From: Dolomedes plantarius
Lineage: Eukaryota > Arthropoda > Arachnida > Araneae > Dolomedidae
Assembly (NCBI GenBank): GCA_907164885.2
Contig: OU015490.1
Span: forward strand, 222,444,554 to 222,508,553
Length of the DNA: 64,000 nt
Direction: 5' to 3'
Part shown: in pieces, positions 1-10,899 of the stretch
How the letters are laid out: the number at the start of each line of letters is the position of its first letter
How positions within the stretch are numbered: position 1 is the stretch's first letter
Notes under the pieces: generated by a model
Databases searched by the model: none
What the model saw: the letters and a program-made list of their open reading frames with translations, nothing else
What the model was told of the DNA's origin: nothing
Position numbers and translations under genes: made by a program

Positions 1-3000
1 TTTAAGATTTTGTGCAGAGTGATAGGTGTTTTAGGTAAATTTCATTAAAAATTAATTCAAATTGACCAATTTATAAAAAAGTATGTTATTTACAGGTAAG
101 TTTTTGTCTCTTTTTTAATTTTTAAGTGCTATTTTCCCATAAAAGATGAAAAAAAACCTTAATTTTTTTTTTCTAAATTGACTCCGAACTTAGACAGTCA
201 CCTTAATTCCTACTTGAGAATGATAATGAAAAATGAGGAAAGAATAATTTTCTCTTAGATTGTAGGTAATTTAGAAGATAACTGTCATATGTATCATGTG
301 TGAGAGGGTAATTAAAATATCATGTGTGAGGGCTTTAAGATTATGTGCAGAGTGATAGGTGTTTTAGGTAAATTTCATTAAAAATTACTTCAAATTGACC
401 AATTTATAAAAAAGTATGCTATTTACAGGTAAGTTTTTGTCTCTCTTTTTTTAATTTTTAAGTGCTACTTTACCATAAAAGATGAAAAAAGCTTTAATTT
501 TTTTTTTTAAATTGACTCCGAACGTAGACAGTTACCTTAATTCCTACTTGAGAATGATAATAAAAAATGATGAAAGAATAAACTGTACCCCCCCACCCAT
601 TGAAATATTTAAAGTAATAAATTCTGTTTGAACAATTAATTTGTGAACAACTGTTTTTATAAGGAAAGGAATGACGAATCGGGGAAAATGTTCATATTGA
701 AACATAATTCTGTTTTAACAATTAATTTCTGAACAATTAAAAAAATAAGTAAATCGAAAAGTAAAGAACATAATTATATTTCACTGGCTTTCAAAAATAT
801 CCAATAATAAAACAATTTCCTTAGCAAATACAAAATAAACAAATATTTCACTGGTGTTCAAAAATATCTAATAACAACACAATTTCCTTAGCAAATACAA
901 AATAAACAAAAAGTGAACAATAATTGGTGTATAATAAATAGTTTTTTATTTAGAGCTAATTTTATAAGGAAAGGAATCACGAATCGGGGAAAATTTTCAT
1001 ATTGAAATATAAAATTGCATGTTTTATTTTTGCATTTTAAAATTTTCTCTTAGATTGTAGGTAATTTAGAAGATAATTGTCATATGTATCATGTGTGAGA
1101 GGGAAATTAAAATATCATGTATGAGGGCGTTAAGATTTTGTGAAGAGAGATAGGTGTTTTAGGTAAATTTCATTAAAAATTACTTCAAATTGACCAATTT
1201 ATAAAAAAGAATGCTATGTACAGGTAAGTTTTTGTCTCTTTTTTTAATTTTTAAGTGCTATTTTACCATAACAGATGAAAAAAACCTTTAATTTTTTTTT
1301 TTAATTGACTCCGAACGTAGACAGTCACCATAATTCCTACTTCAGAATGATAATAAAAAATGGTGAAGGAATAAACTGCAACCCCTCTCCCCCCATTGAA
1401 ATATTTAAAGTAATAAATTCTATTTGAATAATTAATTACTGAACAATTGGAAAATTAACTCAACGCAAAATAGAAAAGTAAATAAAACATAATTATATTT
1501 CACTGGCCTTCAAAAATATCCAATAATAACACGATTTGCTTAGCAAATACAAAATAAACAAAAAAAGAACAATAATTGGTGTATAATAAATAGTTTTTTA
1601 TTTGCGGCTGTTTTTATAAGGAAAGGAATGACGAATCGGGGAAAATTTTAATATTAGAACATAAAATTGTGTGTATTATTTTTGCATTTTAAAATTTTCT
1701 CTTAGATTGTAGGCCATTTTGAAGATAACTGTCATAGGTATCATGTGTGACAAGGAAATTAAAATATTAGCATTAGGTTTTGTGGAGATTGATAGGCGTT
1801 TTAGCAAAATTGCAGATTAATATTCTACGTTTGGAGTCAATTTAAAAAAAAAAATATTTTTTAAAGATTTTTTTTGTTTCTTATGGTAAAATAGCACTAC
1901 TTTATTTGAATATTCTTTCTTTTTATGCTTCTGTCTACAACTCTTTGCAATATTTCTGAGATATAATTGTATTTTTTTTATTTTGGGCTGATTTTTTAAG
2001 GAAAGGAATGACGAATCGGGGAATATTTTCATTAGAACATAAAATTGCGTATATCATTTTTGCATTTTAAAATTTTCTCGTAGATTGTAGGCCATTTTGA
2101 AGATAACTGTCATATGTATCATGTGTGAGAAGGAAATTAAAATATTAGCATTAGGATATTGTGGAGAGTAATAAGCGTTTCAGCTAAATTTCAGATTAAT
2201 ATTCTACGTTCGGAGTCAATTTTTTAAAAAAAAGTATTTTTTAAAGATTTTTTTTGTCTTTTATGGTAAAATAGCACTACTTTATTTCAATATTCTTTCT
2301 TTTTATGCTTCTGTCTACAACTCTTTGCAATATTTGCGTGATGTAATTGTATTTTTTTTATTTTATGCTGTTTTTATAAGGAAAGGAATGACGAATAGTG
2401 GAAAATTTTCATATTAGAACATAAAATTGTGTGTATTACTTTTGCATTTTAAAATTTTCTCTTAGATTGTAGGCCATTTTGAAGATAACTGTCAAATGTA
2501 TCATGTGTGAGAAGGAAAATAAAATATTAGCATTAGGATTTTGTGGAGAGTGATAGGCATTTTAGCAAAATTTCAGATTAATATTCTACGGAGTCAATTT
2601 AAAAATAAAAAAAATTTTAAGATTTTTTTTGTCTTTTATGGTAAAATAGTACTTAAAAATGGAAAAAGAAAAAAAACTTACCTGTAAATAGCATACTTTT
2701 TTTATAAATTGGTCAATTTGAAGTAATTTTTATTGAAATTTAGATAAAATGGCTATACCTCTGCACGAAATTATATTGCTACTATTTTAATTTCCTTCTC
2801 ACACATGATACATATGACAGTTATCTTTGCCTGTGGCTTGTCCACTTATTATAGTCGCTTCTATAAAGTTCTTTATCAATCTCTTTATACATAATCTTGA
2901 AGGTGGATCCAAATTCTTGAGAACCATAATAGGTACACCAATCTTTAATTCCAATATATGCGGCGGTACTCCAGATGGCCACAGAGAGTAAAAAAATGAG

Positions 3001-5170
3001 TGTTTCTCAGAATATGTTTTTTAGCATAAATCTCTACCGTTATCATGATATCTCAAATAAGGTATATAATTTGATAAAATTTTCAGAAAATGTTTTAGAT
3101 GCTATTATTAATGAAATGAGGCACAATAATTGGTGTATAATAAATAGTTTTTTGTTTGGGGCTGTTTTTATAAGGAAAGGAATGACGAATTGAGGAATAT
3201 CTTCATTAGAACATAAAATTGAGTGTATTATTTTTGCATTTTAAAATTTTCACGTAGATTGTAGGCCATTTTAAAGATAACTGTCATATGTATCATGTGT
3301 GAGAAGAAAATTAAAATATTAGCATTAGGATATAGTGGAGAGTAATAAGCGTTTCAGCTATATTTCAGATTAATATTCTACTTTCGGAGTCAATTTTTTT
3401 TAAAAATTATGTTTTAAAGATTTTTTTTGTCTTTTATGGTAAAATAGCACTACTTTATTTGAATATTCTTTCTTTTTATGCTTCTGTCTACAACTCTGTG
3501 CAATATTTGTGTGATGTAATTGTATTTTTTTTATTTTAGGCTGTTTTTATATGGAAAGGAATAACAAATCGTGGAAAATTTTCATATTAGAACATAAAAT
3601 TGCGTGTATTATTTTTGCATTTTAAAATTTTCTCTTAGATTATAGGCCATTTTGAAGATAACTGTCATATGTATCATGTGTGAGAAGGAAATTAAAATAT
3701 TAGCATTAGGATTTTGTGAAGAGTGATAGGCGTTTTAGCTAAATTTGAGATTAATATTCTTCGTTCGGAGTCAATTTTAAAAAAAAATTTTTTTTGGTCT
3801 TCTATGGTAAAATACCACTTAAAAATGAAAAAGAAAAACTTACCTGTAAATAGCATACTTTTTTTAGAAATTGGCCAATTTGAAGTAATTTTTATTGAAA
3901 TTTAGCTAAAATGGCTATACCTCTGCACGAAATTATATTGCTACTATTTTAATTTCCTTCTCACACATGATACATATGACAGTTATCTTTGCCTGCGGCT
4001 TGTCCACTTATTATAGTAGATTCTATAAAGTTATTCATCTACGGTTATCATGATATCTCACATAATAATGTATATAATTTGAAAAAATTTTCAAGAAATG
4101 TTTTAGAAGATGAATGTTTTTCAGGAAATGCTATTGTTAATGAAATGAGGAACAATAATTGGTGTATAATAAATAGTTTTTTTATTTGGGGCTGTTTTTA
4201 TAAGGAAAGAAATGACGAATCGGGGAAAATTTTTATATTGGAACATAAAATGACGAATCAGGGAATATTTTCATTAGAACATAAAATTGCGTGTATTATT
4301 TTTTCATTTTAAAATTTTCTCGTAGATTGTAGGCCATTTTGAAGATAACTGTCATATGTATCATGTGTGAGAAGGAAATTAAAATATTAGCATTAGGATA
4401 TTGTGGAGAGTAATAAGCGTTTCAGCTAAATTTCAGATTAATATTCTACGTTCGGAGTCAATTTTTTAAAAAAAATTATTTTTTAAAGATTTTTTTTGTC
4501 TTTTATGGTAAAATAGCACTACTTTATTTGAATATTATTTTTGCATTTTAAAATTTTCTCTTAAGATTGTAGGTCATTTTGAATATAACTGTCATATATA
4601 TCATGTGTGAGAAGGAAATTAAAATAGTAGCATTAAGATTTTTATGGAGAGTTATAGGCATTTTAGCTAAATTTCAATAACAATTACTTCAAATTGACCA
4701 ATTTATAAAAAAAAGTATGCTATTTACAGGTAAGTTTTTGTTCCTTTTTTTAATTTTTAAGTGCTATTTTACTATAAAACACCAAAAAAAACCTTTAAAT
4801 AATTATTGTTAATTAGTAGTTGTTTGGTTTTATTTAAAGTTAATTTTCTTATATTACTCCATTTGTTTTCTTTTCGTTAATCCTTTTTTACTTGTTTAAA
4901 ATTTTCAGGAAATGTTTTAGATGCTATTGTTAATGAAATGAGGCTCAATAATTGGTGTATAATAAATAGTTTTTTATTTGGGGCTGTTTTTATAAGGAAA
5001 TGAATGACGAATCGGAGAAAATTTTCATATTGGAACATAAAATTGCGTGTATTATTTTTCCATTTTAAAATAACTGTCATTTGTATCATGTGTGAGAAGG
5101 AAATTAAAATAGTAGCATTAAGATTTTTATGCAGAGTTATCGGCATTTTAGCTAAATTTCAATAAAAATT
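1..5170. repeat. Complex AT-rich satellite of direct and inverted modules
   Basis: This stretch is built from two recurring AT-rich modules. The anchor CATATGTATCATGTGTGAG recurs on the plus strand near 286, 1081, 2111, 3285, 3666 and 4353, and in reverse complement near 2800 and 3960. A second anchor, GAAAGGAATGACGAATCGG or a close variant, recurs near 664, 967, 1620, 2000, 2380, 3175 and 4990. One module (for example 300-540) contains, reversed, part of the other (for example 2200-2290), so the modules are partly inverted copies of each other. Spacing is irregular. No transposase was recognised. It could be satellite DNA or piled-up non-autonomous elements; the repetition itself is directly visible. 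Confidence 0.85.
2821..3006 (-). other. Unidentified 61-codon ORF with hydrophobic N-terminus inside satellite
   Basis: Read on the minus strand from just after a TGA at 3009-3007, a frame stays open for 61 codons to a TAA at 2823-2821. It opens with a hydrophobic run (LIFLLSVAIW) like a signal peptide or membrane segment, then a mixed segment with aromatic and charged residues (IKDWCTYYGSQEF, YKEIDKELYRSDYNKW). The composition is much more protein-like than the surrounding satellite. There is no upstream ATG in frame, so it would need splicing to be expressed. A shortened relic of the same segment, keeping only the last 18 or so codons, lies at about 3990-4050. It may be a captured exon fragment. 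I do not recognise the family. Confidence 0.35.
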
Positions 5171-5366
5171 ACTTTGTAAAATTCCTAATAACGACATTTC
5201 AGAAAGTAAATAATCGCAAGAGGGGTTTCAACGGTAAAGAGTTTCAACGATTATTCGTATACTGAAAATTAACCAAGTAAAAAAGGATTAATGAAAAGTA
5301 TACAAAAGTAGCAATATAAGAAAATTAACTTTAAATAAGACCAAACAACTACTAATTAACATTATT
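4802..5366. repeat. 105-bp inverted repeat bounding the satellite
   Basis: The left arm at 4802-4907 (TTAATTAGTAGTTGTTTGG and following) reappears as its reverse complement at 5262-5366 with scattered mismatches. The 355 bp between the arms contain one more satellite module. The arms could be the terminal inverted repeats of a non-autonomous element within which the module was amplified. No clean target-site duplication was seen. Confidence 0.7.
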
Positions 5367-5369
5367 CCA

Positions 5370-6095
5370 TGCGTTTATTTACGTTGTAACATTTAGGTGC
5401 GCATGCGCAGTTCTTATGAATGATGGATTCCAACGCCTTCAGATGAAATATTATTTAAAAACTGTATTTATATATAAGCATTTTAAAGCTTCTAAACTTA
5501 TATTAGAATTATCTCCAGGCTTCAAAACATAAGTATACGAATATTCAATCAGATTTGTCAAGAAATATAGAAACGAAAAAAATACCAAATGTAATCATTT
5601 CACACCTAAATCAGTAAATCCACCAAAAATCAGTATATATCTATTTAGTTTCAATAAAGTATTTTTTATTATTAAACAATAAACAATTTGAATATTTAGT
5701 TTTTCAAATAAAAAGACACGGTGACACATTTCATTTCAGTGATTCATTTTTTAGTGAGAATCACGTTGTGAACGAATCACCCTTTGTTTACATCGTCAAA
5801 GAGCGATGACGCGCGATGACGGTTCATTAGAATCCAAATATCTCTAAAACTATTGAATTAACAGAATAAGTGTACGCAGAAAAAATTATCAGTTTCCGAA
5901 GCTCTTTCCAAATATGTAACATTTATGTACTTTCATGAGAAAAAAAATACACCGATTTTCCTGTATATTTGTCGGCCATTTTTTTTTCGAGGAGTGGCCC
6001 GCCCGGATGAGTTACGGTCACGTGATCCGACTTCTCCCTGTCCCTTTATTAGTATAGGAGATAGAAGATGGAAGACAATATCAAATATAAATCTG
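5370..6095. other. No gene seen
   Basis: This is AT-rich sequence with a short GC-richer patch at about 5990-6070. The only open frames are short and not protein-like. No repeat unit or RNA gene was recognised. Confidence 0.5.
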
Positions 6096-6336
6096 TGGTG
6101 CCCGGTATAAAGGGCTTATGCCAAAAAAGGTGATTATCAGATATTTGTTAGTATTAATAAAAAAAAATCTTTTGACTTCTATAAAAGGCTTAAGTCTATC
6201 AATTTTGTATACAAAAGTACATTTCTTTGTATAAAAGACTCAAGTCGAAATTATTGTTCTGCGATTGGCATAAAAGCCAATAACTTGCTATATTTAAATC
6301 ACTGCTTTTGACTTAAGCCCTTTATACCGGGCACCA
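6096..6336. mobile_element. 241-bp MITE with 23-bp terminal inverted repeats
   Basis: The left end TGGTGCCCGGTATAAAGGGC is mirrored perfectly at 6314-6336. Inside are diverged copies of a TATAAAAG-CTTAAGTC motif (near 6181, 6230 and 6259), so the element has internal sub-repeats related to its own ends. No clear target duplication was found (left flank AATCTG, right flank TAGAAA), so the superfamily is not assigned. Confidence 0.7.
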
Positions 6337-6782
6337 TAGAAATAGTTTAAATTCAAATACTCTGTATAATGGCAATTTTTTTCTTTTCAGCATGTAAGGA
6401 TCGTACAATGCATTTCTGTCAAATCATCCCCCATTAAGAATATCTTTCTTTGTGATCGACCATACTAACGATGTAAGAAAGGCGCTATAGTAGTCAAAAT
6501 TACTTTTTCACTATTATTCGAGTTATAACAAGAACGATTTGCAAATAAATTCTTCATTACCATTTACAAACACATTCTGACCGCTCCTCTTTTTTCTCCT
6601 GTTAGATGTCGTATATGAATATATCTGATGCACAAAATAAAAAGAAATAAAGTCAGATGAAAATAATGTCGCTTCTATGTACAGCTTATTTCAAATGTAT
6701 TTCTTTACTAGCAAAAGTCATGATTAGCTAGCCAAGCAATGTCGTTAAAATTTTTCCTTTCAATACAGGCGTCTGCTATATA
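6337..6782. other. No gene seen
   Basis: AT-rich intergenic sequence between two elements. No convincing ORF, RNA gene or repeat was noted. Confidence 0.5.
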
Positions 6783-7680
6783 TAGGGTGTTCGTAAACTA
6801 AGTCGACAAAATAAGAGGGCTGTGATAGCACTCATCAAGACGAACAATATTGACAATGCAACCTGGTGCCGCATTCCACTAAATGTGTCAGAAAAGCTTT
6901 AAGTTCAATGCCCAAGTTGAACTTCCGATAAATGTTAATTAACGGAATTATAAGCCAATTCCCATGTTACTACCCCTCGTAAACACCAGCAGAGAATTTC
7001 AGCGAACATCTGGGCAGGTATCGTTGGTGACTGGCTGGTGGGACCGTATCTGTTGAGTATCGTGTCTTCCTGGAGCAAGTCCTTCCTGGTTTCTTATAAC
7101 CTCTTCCTCTGATCACACTGAGGTACATGTGGTTTATGCATGATGGAGCCCAACCACACTTAACACCGCGGCCCGCCACTTCCTGAACGCTATATATCCT
7201 GGACGGTGGATTGGACGCGGGGGTCCTGTGGCTTGACCTCCACGCTCACCGGACCTAAATCTATTAGACTTCATCTTTTGGGGACACATGAAATCATTGA
7301 TGTACAAAGCACCTGTGGACGCCATGGAAGATCTAGTCGCGAGAATCGTTGTTGCAAGTGACAAGATTAATACAACACCTGTCGTGTACGAGAGGATGCA
7401 CCAGTCTTTCATTCGTGGGTGTGAACTGTGCAACGACAACCTTGGACGCCATTTTGAGCATCTATTATGAGTCTTTCTCTGATCTGAAAGGAATTATGCA
7501 ATTTATGATTTGGTTAATTCTCATTTTTTTCCGGTGACGAAAGTTCAACTTGGACACTGAACTTTACACTTTTATGACACACTGAGTGGAATGCGATCCT
7601 AGGTTGCATGGTAAATATTGTTCATCTTGATGAATACTATCACCCCTCTTATTTTGTGGACATAGTTTACGAACACCCCG
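6783..7680 (+). mobile_element. Mariner-like element with long inverted ends, internally deleted
   Basis: The left end GGGTGTTCGTAAACTA and the following 100 bp match the reverse complement of the right end (7580-7680) with mismatches, for example at ACAAAATAAGAGGG. A TA dinucleotide flanks both ends (6781-6782 and 7681-7682), as expected for Tc1/mariner target duplication. At about 900 bp it is too short for a full transposase, and only the C-terminal half of one remains. Confidence 0.8.
6975..7470 (+). pseudogene. Mariner-superfamily transposase, C-terminal fragment
   Basis: Three frame segments together read like the catalytic half of a mariner-superfamily transposase. The first has NIWAGIVGDWLVGPYLL near 7005-7060. 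The second is MHDGAQPH at about 7137-7160. The third has GRWIGRGGPVA, then PPRSPDLNLLDF and FIFWGHMKS, ending NDNLGRHFEHLL at a stop near 7470. There is a frame change near 7160 and an in-frame TGA where the family has Trp (before PPRSPD). The N-terminal DNA-binding region is absent. The coding remnant is dead. Confidence 0.75.
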
Positions 7681-7953
7681 TATTTTCCCCGTATACACCC
7701 TGTAACACTGTCTAATATTGGCGGAGTCACGAATCAGTCTAATTGAAGAAAAGGGACCAGTCCATTACGAAGAATTTTGAAGACATTGAAGAGGCATCAG
7801 TCTATATTATAGATTAATAGTCTGTTGATGAAAGATGACGAAGAGAATGTCTATAAGTCTTATATAAGTAGAGACATCAAATCTAAATTGTAGAATTCTA
7901 GAAATGTCCCAAAGATATCTGGAGGAGTTGATAACCCAAAATTATTCAGAAGA

Positions 7954-7999
7954 ATATGAAGCATTCAAATACTGGAAACCGTATTTGAATGCTTCATAT
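7954..7999. repeat. Perfect hairpin, 19-bp arms
   Basis: ATATGAAGCATTCAAATAC at 7954-7972 is followed, after an 8-nt loop, by its exact reverse complement at 7981-7999. It is one of two hairpins placed back to back. Confidence 0.85.
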
Positions 8000-8020
8000 A
8001 CGGTTCCATACTCGCGGTCA

Positions 8021-8068
8021 CCACTGACCGCGCGCCTACCTGCAGAATAGTAGGTGCGCGGTCAGTGG
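8021..8068. repeat. GC-rich hairpin, 19-bp arms
   Basis: CCACTGACCGCGCGCCTAC at 8021-8039 pairs with 8050-8068 with one mismatch. A smaller GCGGTCA/TGACCGC pair just upstream (8014-8031) overlaps the left arm, so alternative folds are possible. The local GC content is far above the surroundings. This could be a MITE core or a recombination hot spot; no transposase lies nearby. Confidence 0.8.
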
Positions 8069-8358
8069 TGTAGCCGTTCAACGAACTGTCGTAAAAATAA
8101 TAGCAACGGTGCTAGAAGAATCTTCGATTGTACCTTTAGACGCTCGAAAAATAAAAACAGAGTATACTTCGTCCTAATTGAAGCCGGATTGTAAAGGCAT
8201 TGGTTGTCCACAATAACTACAGGATAATCACCGTCATCTTAAATAAAGTTGAAAAGCAGCTGCAACTTAAATAAATTTTCAAAGTCTCCTTCCTTTATTT
8301 TTAAATTACAATAGATTTATTCAGTAACAGTGAACAGGAAGCATGTCTTGAATAATAT

Positions 8359-8361
<3 letters not shown>

Positions 8362-8410
<49 letters not shown>
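8362..8410. repeat. (TA)n microsatellite
   Basis: About 24 uninterrupted TA dinucleotides. Confidence 0.95.
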
Positions 8411-8412
<2 letters not shown>

Positions 8413-9106
8413 CACGTGATGATGATATAAGTTCACAACATTCGTTAAAAAAAAAGAGGAAGCTCGAAGTTTACCGGAGCTCCAATACTTGATGACCATC
8501 TAGGTCAAAAATGAACCACAAAAAAATAGCCCCCCGATGCAGAATTGGCAGCGCCAAAACTGATGGGGTGCTTAAACGCAAAAAAATATAAGAGACAACT
8601 CTCTATGTCCAAAAAAACATACCGCTTAATCTTCTGTCTTTTTTTCATCTCTGAACAGTAGTGCAGACACGGAAAACGAGGGTTACAATAACGAAAAATA
8701 CGCCAAAGTCACCAAAGAAAGACCACCCGTGCAAAGCGTACGGAAGCTTACCTCAGTTCGGAGGAAAAAATACAGTAATAACTACGCGAGCGCTGGACGG
8801 CCAAAAACAAGAACCCGGCCATGCCGAAACCTCGCCAAGAGGAGAACACACGAGCGCGCCGCAGAAATGGAGGCCCGTGAATGGTTTAGCCCTGATACTA
8901 CGAAATTCGCGCCTCTGCATGATTGGTCGAACCAGGGGAGAAAGATCTTAAACGTAAGGCGCTCTCTCGCCAAGCTGATGCCAAGTTCACTCGTGGGAAA
9001 ACAACTTTCGAACAAGGGAGAGCCGATTTTATGGTCCAATTTAGGGGACAGACGTAAAAACGGCATGCACTGGACAAAGGCTAGTTGAATGTTGATAAGA
9101 ACACCC
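8411..9106. other. GC-richer block with overlapping open frames, unrecognised
   Basis: From about 8650 to 9110 the sequence is less AT-rich than its surroundings. Long frames are open on both strands: plus 8729-9088 (119 codons) and 8661-8951, and minus 9111-8782 (109 codons). I recognise none of the proteins. Openness on both strands over the same bases suggests a repeat-derived block with few stops, not a gene. The fold-back element at 9116 inserted at its edge. Confidence 0.35.
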
Positions 9107-9115
9107 TGCAATTAC
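9107..9115. repeat. 9-bp target-site duplication (left copy)
   Basis: TGCAATTAC here is repeated exactly at 10891-10899, immediately outside the two ends of the fold-back element. Confidence 0.9.
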
Positions 9116-10890
9116 GCATATTCTGAAAGACTCACGGTTTGGGCACTCAATTGCCGGTTGGACGAAAGCATCAGTTTCGCCATCTGTTGACATATATAGG
9201 AATCTTTTTATTATAAGTTTTTTTTTTTACTTCTACGCAATTTGGTATGTTTTAAAATCTGAATTACATATATAACACAGGATTTAAAGAGATTTTAACA
9301 AAATAAATAAATGAATAAATTGAAATAAGTATATTATTGAATTTTAAATTTACTTTCTTCAAATATCCACAATAATTTTAATTTTTAAAATTTTGATGTT
9401 AATTAGAAAATAATTGTATTTAATAAGCTTTAATTAAAAAAAATTAAGTTGCATAAATTAAAAAATTTAAAGTTTTAAATTCCAATAATATAAATTTATT
9501 TTAACATATAATTTTAAATTAATCAAATTTTTAAAATATAAAAATTTATTTTAATTTGGTTACATTTAATGCTAAATTATTGAAGAAATGAGGGAATGAT
9601 GCTGAGTATGAAGGAATGACAAATCTTTTGATCTTTCTTTGCTGTAGATTTTTCAATTCCTACTATTAGTTCACACTCTCTCTATATATATCTTGTTCAA
9701 ATTTTCAATCGCTAATAAAAGTACTTTTTATTCATCCACTCAAGTTCAAATACATTTTTTTAAACTTGTAGTGGATGACACTTGATGTTAATACAGTTTT
9801 CACTTTCTTGCTTTCAGTGCAAGATTTTCAAATGTTCTTATTTCCAATTAAATTCTGAAAATAAAACAAAAACAAGTAATATATAAAAAAAAATTTTTAA
9901 AGTCAATTCCTACTTAGGTCAACAAAGAAAAAATTTGAGTGTGAACTAATAGTAGGAATTGAAAAAAAAGATTGCCTGCCAAAACCTTGCCTACTGTGCG
10001 AGATTAGGAGGGGGGGAAAGAGAGAGAAAAAGTTCGTCCGGTTGGGGATTCGATCTCGCAACCTACAGGACGGGAGAAATCCGCGATACCACAGTGCTAC
10101 CGTTTACACAGTAACAAGAGGGAAATTACTATTCAAGAGCAAGAGACGCTCTAGGTCTAAAACTAAAATTGATTAATTAAATTTAATCAATGAATTAATA
10201 TTTGAAACACTGTATTAACATCAAGTGTCATCCACTACAAGTTTAAAAAAATGTATTTGAACTTGAGTGGATGAATAAAAAGTACTTTTATTAGCGATTG
10301 AAAATTTGAACAAGATATATATAGAGAGAGTGTGAACTAATAGTAGGAATTGAAAAATCTACAGCAAAGAAAGATCAAAAGATTTGTCATTCCTTCATAC
10401 TCAGCATCATTCCCTCATTTCTTCAATAATTTAGCATAAAAATGTAACCAAATTAAAATAAATTTTTATATTTTAAAAATTTGATTAATTTAAAATTATA
10501 TGTTAAAATAAAATTATATTATTGGAATTTAAAACTTTAAATTTTTTAATTTATGCAACTTAATTTTTTTAATTAAAGCTTATTAAATACATTTATTTTC
10601 TAATTAACATCAAAATTTTAAAAATTAAAATTATTGTGGATATTTGAAGAAAGTAAATTTAAAATTCAATAATATACTTATTTCAATTTATGCATTTATT
10701 TATTTTGTTAAAATCTCTTTAAATCCTGTGTTATATATGTAATTCAGATTTTAAAACATACCAAATTGCGTAGAAGTAAAAAAAAAAACTTATAATAAAA
10801 AGATTCCTATATATGTCAACAGATGGCGAAACTGATGCTTTCGTCCAACCGGCAATTGAGTGCCCAAACCGTGAGTCTTTCAGAATATGC
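9116..10890. mobile_element. Fold-back element with 682-bp inverted arms (Mutator/Foldback type)
   Basis: The left arm 9116-9797 and right arm 10209-10890 are reverse complements of the same length. By eye they are nearly identical, both beginning GCATATTCTGAAAGACTCAC at the outer ends. Perfect 9-bp direct repeats TGCAATTAC flank the element. Long inverted arms plus a 9-bp duplication are what Mutator-like and Foldback elements show; this superfamily call is an inference. There is no transposase ORF, so the element is non-autonomous. The 411-bp loop holds a third partial copy of an arm segment (GTGTGAACTAATAGTAGGAA near 9939) and a tRNA-like sequence. The near identity of the arms suggests recent insertion or arm homogenisation. 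Confidence 0.9.
10035..10108 (-). ncRNA. tRNA-like sequence in the fold-back loop
   Basis: On the minus strand there is an A-box-like GGTAGCACTGTGGTATCG followed about 40 nt later by a B-box-like GAGATCGAATCCCC, in the spacing of a pol III internal promoter. It resembles the head of a tRNA-derived SINE more than an intact tRNA, since the acceptor stem does not pair well. It may be a captured or inserted SINE head. Confidence 0.5.
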
Positions 10891-10899
10891 TGCAATTAC

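Noticed and set aside
2975..3193. 72-codon plus-strand ORF in the satellite
   Set aside because: It overlaps the better minus-strand frame, covers satellite modules, and its end recurs in other frames in other units.
10035..10108. A functional tRNA gene
   Set aside because: Only the promoter boxes match; acceptor and anticodon stems do not pair convincingly, as in SINE heads. The same holds for 14676-14745, 31855-31930 and 46870-46950.
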